Assembly: GCA_949317995.1 (NCBI GenBank)
Contig: OX439039.1
Location: 72,240,002-72,304,001, forward strand
DNA length: 64,000 nucleotides
Origin: Acholoe squamosa
Lineage: Eukaryota > Annelida > Polychaeta > Phyllodocida > Polynoidae
Direction: 5' to 3'
Shown piece after piece: positions 1-9,486 of the stretch. The notes beneath the pieces are model-generated. The model searched no databases, was not told where the DNA came from, and saw only the letters and a program-made list of their open reading frames with translations. How positions within the stretch are numbered: the stretch's first letter is position 1; each line of letters opens with the position of its first letter. A program made the translations under genes and the position numbers.

Positions 1-2
1 AG

Positions 3-1448
3 GTACGTGTCAATACATGTGAGCTTAAGGAGCATAAAGAGGAGATTAGTATCCTTGACAATGTACAGAAACGTAGGAACATTATAATCGAAGGCCTACC
101 TTTTGTGCAAGGTGAAGATACCAAGCAGAAAGTATATGCGCTACTATCCACCATCGAACCTAGCTTTGATTACTTTGAAATTGACATTGCCTTTAGGCAA
201 GGCACTCCTATGTCAACAAATAGGAACATTGCAGTCATCTTCACAAAATGTTCCAGCCTTGACAAGATACTTGGTCTAAAAAGTGAGCTACTGAAAATAC
301 CATTATACAATAAGGTTTTTATTTCTGAAGATGGAAATCAATTGCTCAAAAAACAAAGGTCAGATGTAGTAACAGTAGCTAGGCTTGCGTCTGAAGCAGG
401 CATCGATGCAAAAGCACAAGGGAGGGGCATACTATATAATGGAAAGTACTATAGGCACGACTGCCTTAACGATCTACCCCCAGACATACAGTTAACCAAT
501 GCCAAGACGGTTATAGGTGATGATTATATTGCCTATCAATCAGAACATGCACCATTTAGTAACTTCTTTCCATGTAAAATCCTGGTTGATGGTTACATGT
601 TCTCATCTGTGGAGCAAGCCCTATGTTTCAAAAAAGCTGATTATGCAGGTGACCATGTAAGAGCACAAAAAATCAAGGACTGTTTCACTGCCATAGGTGC
701 AAAAAATATAGCAAAAAAAGTGACATGCCCTGCCTGGAAAAAGCATGACGAGGCACTAGAACTTTGAAGAACTAAATGAGATGAAGTATGAACAGAACAA
801 GGAATTAAGAGAGATGCTCCTGAACAGCTCAGACAGGAAGCTGATTGAAGCAACCCCATGCACCCATTGAGGGGCTGGGGTTGGCCTGAACTCAAAAACC
901 CTTGCCAATGGAACATACAGAGGAAAAAATATGGGAGGAAAAATTCTCATGAAAGTTAGGCGGACAATGAGAGAGCGCTATAATATACCCATTGCTCAGA
1001 CCTCCACAACCCATACCACCACATCAGATTCTGCCATAACTACAGCAGTTGCAGCTTCTATTGACGCTGTCACTACACCTAAAAGACATGGATCTCAACC
1101 TTCATTGCTGACAGCTGCCACATCACCTACCAAATCTACACACAACAGTCCACCTAAGACTAACGTTGCTACACCTAGTACGAAAAGGAACCTCTTACTC
1201 CAGTAGTATCGATGGTATCAAGCCCTATGGCAACAGGACTCATCACATCAACAATGGCCAGTCCACCTACATCATCCCCTATGACAGCACCTACCAATGT
1301 TCTACCAATAGCAGTATCACCACTACAAATGGCGATGAAGAAAAAAGAGAAAGACAAACCCAAACAGAGGCCGACACTAAAGCCAGAGACTGAACATTTC
1401 CAGTCCAAATTTCTAGGACATTTAAAAAACTTGACCCATAAAAAGTGA
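3..1448 (+). pseudogene. LINE-A ORF1: RRM-like domain fused to NADAR domain, frameshifted
   Basis: The frame is open from the window start, so the N-terminus is missing. A short charged helical stretch leads into an RRM-like fold (RNIIIEGLP, then the AFRQGTP segment) of the L1/L2 ORF1p kind. Next comes a NADAR domain with the hallmark motifs PFSNFFPCKILVDGYMFSSV and EQALCFKKA (about 540-640). The frame is lost near 765. The rest of the NADAR continues in another frame as KLIEATPCTH, a TGA where the conserved Trp is expected (868-870), then GAGVGL and GKNMGGKILMKVRRTM. A Thr/Ser/Pro-rich region follows (about 980-1330) and a Lys-rich tail ends at 1448, with one more frame change near 1206. Known: NADAR proteins are N-glycosidases of ribosylated substrates. 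Inference: the intact parent made one ORF1 protein combining nucleic-acid binding and NADAR activity. Confidence 0.85.
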
Positions 1449-2037
1449 ATTCTATCTGTTGAAATGTATAACACATCACAACTTTATTCTAATTGTTATA
1501 TCACAGGGTCACTCCTAAAACATGTGTCTAGCAACAACATATGTTATACATATCATCCCATAGAACCTCGCCAACTAGTCTCCATACAGCTGACTTTAAA
1601 AAGTACATTGCATTACATAACGTGACCTAAGTTGCGCTCAAGTGGAGCTAACAGGTCGACGGTCAGGACTTTAATTGGTTTGACCCAGTGGCACAGACTA
1701 GAGGCCACTATACCAATGTATACCAATGTATATATCTAAAACCTTACAGAACTCATTGTTTCCTAAACTCTGTCTCTTCTTATGTTTCTTTCTATCATTT
1801 ATTGTACTAATATTTCATAAATGTACACTAAACACATTATATACATATCAGCATAACAGGTAAAGCTATAACTGTGTTTAATAATGCGATTGTACTTAAC
1901 AATATCGGAGTGCGCTACCGAAAAACAAATTTCTCTAGCCATACCACAAATGAGCATTAGATGTCATACAGCGGTCACCCTTATACTTGCTATCATTTCC
2001 TATCATCTCATGAAATTTAATATCAGTTAGTATAAAT

Positions 2038-3119
2038 ATGGATTCGTTACATGAACTATCAAACAAAAAAGGTCTTTTGATAATGAGTTTTAATGCGAAA
2101 TCTATCTTTGACAAAAGAGTAAATGCCACCACTCTAGTCAAGTCTGTTGATATTGCTGGTGTAGTAGAAACTTGGCTGCACCCCATGCGAAAAAATATAG
2201 ACTTAGAACTCCCTGGTTATCAGTTTTTCAGACTGGATAGATATCCCAATAGAGATAAAAAAGCTGGTGGTTTACTACTCTACATGAGGGATTATTATAT
2301 TGCTTCCCTTGATACAGAAGGTTCTGTTATAACAAAAGACTATGAATTATTATGTGTTGATATTGAGATTGGTGTTATAAAATATAAAATTTACGTTTGT
2401 TACAGGCCACCAGACAATGATGTGGATAAAAGTGCTATACATAATAAGCTTACATCACTCAAAGCCAATGTTACAAGAAATAGGAAGGTAATCTACATGG
2501 GTGATTTTAATGTCAATCTCTTATACCAGAAAGATATCGATGACTCTATGGTGAATACCTTCTGCACTGACAACGAATTATTGCAGCTGATAAAATAACC
2601 CACTAGGCCACAATCTGGCACTCTACACAAATGTGCATAATGTTAATGTCTCAGGACTGGTCAATTTTCATATATCAGATCACACTCCTATTTTCATGGT
2701 TATAAAATGTGAAAAAAACAAAAATTCTAAAGAAAAAAGTTAAAGCTCATAGCCATAAGAATTATGACTTCCTGACATTAAAAAATGCACTTATACATTA
2801 CAACTGGGGTACAATAATTAATATGCGTAACGCTAAAAACATGTGGGAAGAAATATTGAAAGTTATACTATCAATATTGAACAAAATGTGCCCAGTGAGA
2901 AAATTGACTTTGCCTGAGTACACACCTGAATGGATGACACCTAATGTCATACAGGCAATGAGAGTTAGAGATAATTTATATAAACATGCCAGACAGACAG
3001 GAGACATCGATGATTGGAGAATCTCAAACTTTCATAGGAATCGAGTTGAATCAATCATTTTTCACAGTAGAAAAGATAAAGTTAAGGAATTAATTGCAAC
3101 CAAGGGTGATGACCCTTGA
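2038..3119 (+). pseudogene. LINE-A ORF2 N-terminal part: AP-type endonuclease, broken
   Basis: It starts at the ATG at 2038. Endonuclease motifs are visible: SFNAKSIFDK (N-terminal Asn motif), VVETWL (catalytic Glu), VCYRPP, GDFNVNLL (Asp/Asn pair), and SDHTPIFMVIKCE in a shifted frame near 2675-2710 (the Asp-His pair). The frame breaks after LLQLIK at 2598 and resumes around 2709 with the EN-RT linker (KNYDFLTLKNALIHYNWG). It stops at a TGA at 3117. In the duplicated segment downstream the same codon is CGA, so this stop is a CpG-type C-to-T change. The enzyme would nick the target for target-primed reverse transcription. As it stands it cannot make a continuous ORF2. Confidence 0.85.
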
Positions 3120-3720
3120 GCCTTCTGGCAGGCCATAAGAAAGATAATTCCTAATAAAACTAATGCTACTCTAATAAAACTGAGAAATTCGGACACATGT
3201 ATGATCATACCCCCCTCTGATTGTGCAGACTACATAAATACCTTTTTCTCAACTATAGGTGAAAAACTAGCAGATGCTCTACCAAAAATAAATGTTAATC
3301 AAGGTAATAGACCCCCACGGTACAGGACAGCACAAGGTGGCAATCTACTGTATCCTATCTCTTACTCGTACTACTGTATCCTTCTCTTTCACATAAACTT
3401 CTTGAATCAATCATTTTCACAGTAGAAAAGATAAAGTTAAGGAATTAATTGCAACCAAGGGTGATGACCCTCGAGCCTTCTGGCAGGCCATAAGAAAGAT
3501 AATTCCTAATAAAACTAATGCTACTCTAATAAAACTGAGAAATTCGGACACATGTATGATCATACCCCCCTCTGATTGTGCAGACTACATAAATACCTTT
3601 TTCTCAACTATAGGTGAAAAACTAGCAGATGCTCTACCAAAAATAAATGTTAATCAAGGTAATAGACCCCCACGGTACAGGACAGCACAAGGTGGCAATC
3701 TACTGTATCCTATCTCTTAC
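3046..3720 (+). repeat. Tandem duplication (about 355-bp period) inside LINE-A ORF2
   Basis: The segment 3046-3366 is repeated at 3402-3720 with a few changes. A 35-base unrelated piece (3367-3401) lies between the copies. Both copies encode the linker that runs from ESIIFHSRKDK to LLYPISY. The second copy keeps the open Arg codon that is a stop in the first. Confidence 0.9.
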
Positions 3721-5205
3721 ATTGAATTAATCAAGATTATAAAAGGTATCAAACTAGATAAACTGTCATCTATTTCTCATGTAAAGACCTATGTACTTAA
3801 AGATTGTCTCCTATCCATACCTGAGGTTTTCCAATGCCTATACAACAAATGCCTAGAAGAAATGCATTTCCCTGATTCATGGAAAGCGGCAACTGTAAAA
3901 CCATTACACAAGAAACCAAACTCTACTGATGTTAATGATCTACGCCCCATCAGTCTCTTACCTCTACCTGGGAAAATACTAGAAAAAATTGTATGTAAAA
4001 GATTGAATAGTTTTTTTGAGACAAATGGTGTACTTAGCAGAAATCAACATGGTTACAGGGTGGGGCGCTCAACACAGACTGCCATAGATGAACACCTTAT
4101 GGATATAACCAATGATATGATACAAGACAAACCAAGCTATTGCTTATATTTAGACTATAAAAAAGCCTTTGATACTATTTCACATAAACTTCTAAATTAC
4201 AAACTTGTAAAAATTGGACTTAGTGAAAATACATGTAATTTTCTACAAAATTACTTGAATGGTAGGACACAAAGAGTTTTAGCTAATGACACACTGTCAA
4301 CACAAAAGACAATAAGCTATGGTGTTCCTCAGGGGGCTGTGTTGGGTCCTGTACTTTTCTCCATATATATTAATCCCTTGGCTACCCTGTATGACTATAA
4401 GATATCTCTCTATGCTGATGATGCTGTAATCACGGTGACAACGAGTGCAAAAATGCATGAGGCCTTAAGACTTATATCAACATGGTGTATTGAAAATAGT
4501 CTCACTATTAATTGTGCAAAGACAAAATGGATGGTATTTAATAAGGAAAAACAAAGCCCGCTACCTGTCTTTACTTTGGGCAACACAGTCTTAGAGCAAG
4601 TCCATGAATTTACCTATCTAGGAGTGACAATAGACACTGGTCTAACGTTTACTACTCACAGAGAGAATACCTGTAAGAAGTTTAGACAAAGGCTTTATGA
4701 TCTGTATAGAGTCAGAAAATATACCGATGAAGACACAGCCCTAATAATATACAAAACTCTGGTACTACCGGTATTAGATTATGCTGATTATGTTTGGGAC
4801 AGAGATTACAGGAGCGAAACCAGAGAATTACAATTGCTACAAAATAAGGGCTTAAGAACGGTATATAGAGTTAAAATTGAAGAATTTCCTTTGTACACAA
4901 CAGATCAACTACATGAAAAAAGTGGATGTAAAAAATTAATTGATAGAAGGGACATACACCTTCTGGCATACACCTATAGATTAAAAGATACCCAAAACCT
5001 AGTAGATAACAGAAACCTCCCTACACGGAGAAATCAAGGCATTAGGCTCACACTACCTCATTCACTGAAACCGCTTGTCATAAGGGGATCATATTATAAA
5101 GCCATAAAAAGATGGAATGATCTTAAAATTCAATATACCACAATAGCATGCCCAAAGATTTTTAAAAAGAAAATTCTTGCAGATTATCCCACTTGTTTCA
5201 TGTAG
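3556..5205 (+). CDS. LINE-A ORF2 C-terminal part: reverse transcriptase, open frame
   Basis: This is an open frame of 549 codons. It contains the EN-RT linker (residues 1-90) and a full RT fold. Motifs: LRPISLLP (129-136), HGYRVGRSTQTA (165-176), motif A LYLDYKKAFDT (197-207), GVPQGAVLGP (256-265), catalytic YADD (286-289), SLTINCAKTKWMVF, then the thumb and C-terminal region ending in DYPTCFM. No RNase H or CCHC motif follows. RT would copy the LINE RNA at the nicked target. The first Met is not the native start: in an intact element this is the middle of ORF2, separated here from the endonuclease by a stop and a duplication. The C-terminus matches the A2 copy that ends at 62328. Confidence 0.92.
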   Translation: MIIPPSDCADYINTFFSTIGEKLADALPKINVNQGNRPPRYRTAQGGNLLYPISYIELIKIIKGIKLDKLSSISHVKTYVLKDCLLSIPEVFQCLYNKCLEEMHFPDSWKAATVKPLHKKPNSTDVNDLRPISLLPLPGKILEKIVCKRLNSFFETNGVLSRNQHGYRVGRSTQTAIDEHLMDITNDMIQDKPSYCLYLDYKKAFDTISHKLLNYKLVKIGLSENTCNFLQNYLNGRTQRVLANDTLSTQKTISYGVPQGAVLGPVLFSIYINPLATLYDYKISLYADDAVITVTTSAKMHEALRLISTWCIENSLTINCAKTKWMVFNKEKQSPLPVFTLGNTVLEQVHEFTYLGVTIDTGLTFTTHRENTCKKFRQRLYDLYRVRKYTDEDTALIIYKTLVLPVLDYADYVWDRDYRSETRELQLLQNKGLRTVYRVKIEEFPLYTTDQLHEKSGCKKLIDRRDIHLLAYTYRLKDTQNLVDNRNLPTRRNQGIRLTLPHSLKPLVIRGSYYKAIKRWNDLKIQYTTIACPKIFKKKILADYPTCFM

Positions 5206-5510
5206 GAGACCTGTCCTTTTTCTCCTTACCACTAGTGTTTTCATCAAGAGAAATCTGAAAAAAAAATCCCCCATCTCATCTCATCTCATTCCAAAAAATG
5301 TTCCATGTCCAACTTGTACTCTAGATAAGACGTATTAGCAACTGTATTATTTCCCGCTATACCCGGGATAATGATTAGTTTCTACATATGAAATATCAAG
5401 GGGTACTAACGTAAGTAGGGCAACGCGCCCATGTTAGGTTTAATACATATCATTTATTTATTTATCTGTATTATTAGACCCAATAAAAACTTTAAAACTT
5501 TAAAAAAAAA

Positions 5511-5605
5511 ACTGATTCAATCAGGGGACCCACTCCTGTGTGTCCCCTGCTGCTGCTCCTAAGGGGTGCTACTCCTACAGTCACTGGTACCGTAAATCCT
5601 CACAT
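5511..5605 (+). repeat. Dispersed repeat shared with 15466-15570
   Basis: Immediately after the A-tail of LINE-A, the sequence CTGATTCAATCAGGGGACCC and the following 75 bases are nearly the same as 15466-15570, where no LINE precedes it. That site therefore resembles an unoccupied target, or the end of a mobile element that received LINE-A. Confidence 0.8.
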
Positions 5606-6143
5606 TCCCCCCTGTTCTCTCTTGATGGCTCTCGATATGTGGTGGTGTTCTGATGTCCATTAGTTCCACATGATCGATGAAGGCGATGTCAGATCCCATC
5701 AGGCAAGATCGACAGGTCTTCAATGATCCCTGCCTTGGCCTCCAGTAAGCCAAAGGCCGAAAGTTATAACCCAGATAAGGTGCGCAATCTTGTGCCCATT
5801 CCAGCCTGCTGGTGGTGTCACAGGCTAGGAAGGAGAGCAAGCATGGCACCACGTTTTTGTTCAACCCCTAGGCACCTGGATCTTCTGCCTAAGGGGACCC
5901 CGGAATGTTTTAGCGGGGACGGAAGGTGATGGAGCACACAGAGCAGTCATGCTCAGACAATCCACCTGCCTTACTTGGGGCCCTAATGGCTAGTAGGGCA
6001 TTCATTTCATTGCCCTTGATAACCAAAGGCAATAGGGCAAAAAGGTTTTTCAGGGTTCTGCTGCTTCCTTGGAACCCAACACCTCTTCCATGAAACATAA
6101 GGATTCTACGAAACTTGACCATTTTTTCTGCGAAACCTGACAA
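5559..6143 (-). pseudogene. Unrecognised decayed coding region, minus strand
   Basis: Two open stretches (6143-5910 and 5864-5559) are separated by stops. The first contains GVGFQGSSRTLKNLFALLPL and ends with a Cys pair, HDCSVCSITF. The second is Cys- and Trp-containing (RLEWAQDCAPYLG, YWRPRQGSLKTCRSCLMG) and its last residues, TSDCRSSTP, lie in the dispersed repeat also found at 15521. I do not recognise the family. It sits downstream of, and in the same orientation as, the HhH-repeat ORF and could be later exons of it or an internal part of a mobile element. Confidence 0.35.
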
Positions 6144-6290
6144 TCCTTACTGGAGGGACATTGCAAACAGCATATGTCCTGGCACTATCCCTCTTCCTAG
6201 CATCAGGTACTGCAATCTCGTTAGACAAACTTTCAGGTGGTCAACCACTGTGATATGGGGATGGGTGTTGGTCACTGCACCCATCCCATA

Positions 6291-7145
6291 CTAGTTTTCC
6301 GGCTTCATTCGAGAGGCAGCAGCCTGCAACTGCTGGATGACCAGGCCATGATGTGATGGGGGCCTAACTGGGTATGGCCTTCCATACAGAGCTCTTCCGA
6401 GCTTCCTGTAATCCCATCTATCAAACTTCGAACTTTGTGTCCCAATAGGATCTGGGATAACCGCGTGAAGGCACTGTGCTAAGATCCCACAGGTCTTATC
6501 CTTGCCCACTGCAGTACTTGTATTGGACTGCTGTGGCACAGGGGGATCAAGACTAGAGTCAGCATAGGATGATGCAGGGCCAAATTTGAGTGGATCCCAG
6601 ACTTGCTGGTATCCATCTGGATCTTTGACTGTGCCAGTAGGGAGTGCGTGGGACTGAGTGAACTCAGGCAAACTGACACCAGCTTCTTGGGCCTGTTCTA
6701 GGGTAGAACTGACCATTTCTGGTGACTTAGTGAACTCAGGCAAACTGACACCAGCTTCTTGAGCCTGTTCTAGAGTAGAACTGACCATCTCTGGGGACTG
6801 ATTGAACTCTGGCAAGCTGACACCAGCTTCTTGGGCCTGTTCTAGGGTAGAACTGACCATTTCTGGTAACTTAGTGAACTCAGGCAAACTGACACCAGCT
6901 TCTTGGGCCTGTTCTAGGGTAGAACTGACCATTTCTGGTGACTTAGTGAACTCAGGCACACTGACACCAGCTTCTTGGGCCTGTTCTAGGGTAGAACTGA
7001 CCATTTTATGAAAGTACCACAACAGAGTGGTAAGGTCAGTGAAAGGCCCATAACTATGTACACAGTCTACTATAAGCTCAGCCAGTGGCTGGCTAATTCC
7101 GAGGAGGGACTGCAGCTCACTTGGGGAAGCAGTGTTAATATCCAT
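6291..7145 (-). CDS. Helix-hairpin-helix protein with five 24-residue repeats
   Basis: This is an open frame of 284 codons from the ATG at 7145, whose first residues MDINTASPSELQSLLGI open a ComEA-like helix-hairpin-helix motif (residues 1-47, with SYGPFTDLTTLL). Upstream in-frame codons fall inside a MITE, so this Met is the better start. Residues 48-167 are five near-identical copies of a 24-residue unit (MVSSTLEQAQEAGVSLPEF plus five residues), Glu/Gln-rich and probably helical. The C-terminal 117 residues (GRALYGRPYPVRPP and following) are unrecognised. HhH motifs usually bind DNA non-specifically. It may be a host exon or transposon cargo; no partner gene is identifiable nearby. Confidence 0.6.
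   Translation of the reverse strand: MDINTASPSELQSLLGISQPLAELIVDCVHSYGPFTDLTTLLWYFHKMVSSTLEQAQEAGVSVPEFTKSPEMVSSTLEQAQEAGVSLPEFTKLPEMVSSTLEQAQEAGVSLPEFNQSPEMVSSTLEQAQEAGVSLPEFTKSPEMVSSTLEQAQEAGVSLPEFTQSHALPTGTVKDPDGYQQVWDPLKFGPASSYADSSLDPPVPQQSNTSTAVGKDKTCGILAQCLHAVIPDPIGTQSSKFDRWDYRKLGRALYGRPYPVRPPSHHGLVIQQLQAAASRMKPEN
6645..7004 (-). repeat. 72-bp coding minisatellite, five copies
   Basis: Five in-frame 72-bp units encode the 24-residue repeat of the HhH protein. Most differences between units change one base, and the frame is preserved in all. Confidence 0.92.
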
Positions 7146-7188
7146 GGCTGGCACTATAGGTAGGAATGTCAGCAGCAGATAGCAATTA

Positions 7189-7421
7189 CCGTATTCTCTC
7201 GCGTAGAAGACGCGCTGCACGTATAGGACGCACCCCAAACTCAGCAGAGGCATTTTCGCATATAAGACGCACCTCTTAGGTACCAATTTTGTAAATCCAG
7301 TACTGTTCTATAGTAAAATTACCCCTCGTATAAGATGCACCCCCAACTTGAGAGTATGCTATAATACGCACCAGCATTTTGTTTGGCGTAGAGGATGCGT
7401 CTTATACGCGAGAGATTACGG
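7189..7421. mobile_element. MITE with CCGTAATCTCTCGCG-type inverted ends, TA target
   Basis: The element is flanked by TA on both sides. The left end CCGTATTCTCTCGCGTAGAA matches the reverse complement of the right end, CTTATACGCGAGAGATTACGG. Internal ATAAGACGCACC-like words repeat in both orientations. The TA target suggests Tc1/mariner-type mobilisation. Related elements lie at 23680-23970 and, as a left end, in each LINE-A2 unit. It ends 44 bases upstream of the HhH start codon. Confidence 0.85.
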
Positions 7422-7423
7422 TA

Positions 7424-8904
7424 CTATTTAATACAGCACAGTTTTATTCGAAGTACGTAAATCAAGAGATTATAATGAGAGGACCTCTATGAGACACAAT
7501 GGGCACTGAGAAATGCCACTTATATCTGTGAAGATGTGAAATGTCCACAGTCTTAATAACAAAGGTATTCAGACAGGTAGCAATAGATGGGTATATTAAG
7601 AGATTGGGTGTACTGTGTCAGCAGGGTTGCTACCTAAGGTTAGACACAATATAGGTATCAGTGACTTCTGTACAAGTACAGCAGGGCAGCATGATATGGA
7701 TATAATAATGAGTATACAGAACTATTTAGGATCAGACACAGTATAGTAGAATCAATTCTTTGATGGCAAAGGTATAGTGTGGACATTAAAATGACAAAGT
7801 ATAACTTTATTGATGGAACCCCAAAGTCCAGAATGAAACTGACTGGCATAACCAACTGTCATCTAAAGCTATACACAGTATACAGGTATCAATGGCTTCA
7901 TGTAAGAATATCAGGGTAAAAGGACCAACAATTATGGTATCAGTATCAATGATCAAGAATGCAAGTTGGGTGTGAACAGTGTATAGTTTACTAATATAGT
8001 GTTGCCTGTGGCTGCATAAGTCATCAACACTTGGTGACTTAGTGACACAGTAACAGGGGTGACACAGTTACAGGAGGGGGTCAGGGTTACAAGCTGAGTA
8101 CAAGGGGGGGTGTCACGGAGATGCTCCTGGTGTGTACATGTGTGAGTTTATGGGGTTTCAGTGAATCACAGACTCACCCATGTGTACTGGTCACCCACTT
8201 CCTGTGGTGGATGGGGTGAGTGTACTGAAAAGGAGTGACAAGGAATGAAACCCCTTTGTGGTCAGGATGATTGGGGTAATTCCTAGGAAAGAGGATGTGC
8301 ACCCACTGCACTGAAGGAATCTTAAAATTACAATATGATTTCCAATAGAAACTATTTGAAAATATTGAAATATTGCCCTATTTCACATAGAGTTGCAGCT
8401 TTCAGAGATATGACCGCCCCAGTAATTACAGGAAAGGCAAATCCACAAAATCTTATACAATATGCTACAGCTATAGAATAATATCTCTGTAACAAGCACT
8501 TCTGCCTGTAGAGTTGACCTACCCCAGTAAGATAGGGATAAAAACAACTAAATGTAGGGTGGGAGACCCTCTCCACTTATCTTTCCTCTCTCCCCCTTTA
8601 TCTATCTGACCAATCTGACCCTAGGAAGGCAACAGCTATGTGGATCCCAATCCCACTGTGAGAATAGCTGTCCAACAAAACACAACCTCCAAACCAGAAA
8701 TTAACATGAAAGGGATTATTGATTATGAGAATTGTCAAGTCAGGTTCCCTCCAGTGTCTGAGAGTCAGCCTGGAAGATTCTACTCACAAAGCCCACTAGA
8801 TGCTATCTATGCATGTAGTGCAAATCATACAAATACAAACTTCAACTCCACACCCACCTTGAGGACCTTTAAAACAGTGGGTAATGGTATATAATGGCTA
8901 ACCT
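7424..8904. other. No recognisable gene
   Basis: AT-rich sequence with short low-identity internal repeats such as GTGACACAG(T) near 8040-8075. I see no convincing coding potential, RNA gene or mobile-element end. Confidence 0.5.
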
Positions 8905-9174
8905 ATGTAACATATGAAGGCTCTATATATCTCCCATGCATCACTGTTTATACCACGATTTCTTGGTTACTCAGTGCTTTTTGGTGGCTATTCCCATCCA
9001 CATATCTGTCGATATTGCACAGCCTGTAGGCTGTAACATCAATTTTGTAAGGTGTGCGGTTATCCGTGGATAACAGGCACCCGGTGCCATTATCCATGGA
9101 TAACAGGCACCCGGTGCCATTATCCATGGATAACCTGCACACCTTACATGTCCTTCCATATCATATGTTACATG
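8905..9174. mobile_element. Palindromic MITE-like element with internal 30-bp tandem palindromes
   Basis: The ends ATGTAACATATGAAGG (8905) and CCTTCCATATCATATGTTACAT (to 9172) are inverted. Inside, 9047-9147 is itself a palindrome: GTAAGGTGTGC at the left pairs with GCACACCTTAC at the right. Between them lie repeats of a 30-bp unit holding the palindromes ATCCATGGAT and GGCACCCGGTGCC. Confidence 0.75.
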
Positions 9175-9192
9175 TTAAAACCCACGAAATCT

Positions 9193-9268
9193 TATGACCT
9201 GGGCAGGGCTTGAACCTCCAGTCTCAGATCCCTAATCCAACTCCCTATGCATTGCGCCACAGGGACTG
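9193..9268 (-). repeat. tRNA-like SINE head, minus strand
   Basis: Read on the minus strand, the A-box-like TGGCGCAATGCATAGG and the B-box GGTTCAAGCCC are about 40 bases apart within a tRNA-Arg-like frame (GTCCCTGTGGCGCAATG). The anticodon stem is mismatched, so I call it a tRNA-derived SINE head rather than a working tRNA. Confidence 0.65.
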
Positions 9269-9401
9269 ACGAGAAGTGGTTGGCTAGAACTAAACCAAGC
9301 AAAGGAGGCCTAGCTGGGCGCCGAGGCATGTGTACCGATCGTGTATACATAACCAGGGATGCGTTCAAATCAATCCAAGCCAAGATGGACGCAGAAGGAG
9401 G

Positions 9402-9474
9402 AGGCGCGGTGGTCTAGCGGTTAGCGCATTGCGCTCAGCCGTGAGAGGTCCGAGGATCGAATCCCGGCCCGGAT
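9402..9474 (+). repeat. tRNA-like SINE head, plus strand
   Basis: The A-box TGGTCTAGCGGTTAGCGC and B-box GGATCGAATCCC are tRNA-spaced, starting from GCGCGGTGG. A T6 stretch (9479-9485) follows. The sequence just after it (GCCGTGTGCGCTGTCGCTGT) recurs at each junction of the 1,521-bp tandem array, so the SINE tail appears to be built into that array. Confidence 0.7.
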
Positions 9475-9486
9475 GCATCTTTTTTC

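Larger units (their letters stand above)
1..5510 (+). mobile_element. LINE-A non-LTR retrotransposon, 5' part outside the window
   Basis: The element has the order ORF1 (RNA-binding fold plus NADAR), an approximately 590-base spacer, ORF2 (AP-type endonuclease plus reverse transcriptase), a 3' UTR and an A-rich tail. The 3' UTR holds a short CTCAT repeat near 5276 and ends with CCCAATAAAAACTTTAAAAC followed by an A run near 5510. The same CTCAT and CCAATAAA signature closes a second copy near 62630, which fixes the 3' end. No RNase H follows the RT, so an L2/CR1/Jockey-type clade is likely, but the exact clade is not resolved. ORF1 and the endonuclease are broken by frameshifts and stops, so this copy is dead although its RT frame is open. 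Confidence 0.9.

Noticed and set aside
105-767. A host NADAR gene at the window start
   Set aside because: It is preceded by an ORF1-type RRM and followed by endonuclease-RT in the same orientation with a LINE 3' end, so it belongs to the retrotransposon.
9193-9474. Two functional tRNA genes
   Set aside because: A- and B-boxes are good, but the anticodon and acceptor stems pair poorly and SINE-like tails follow.
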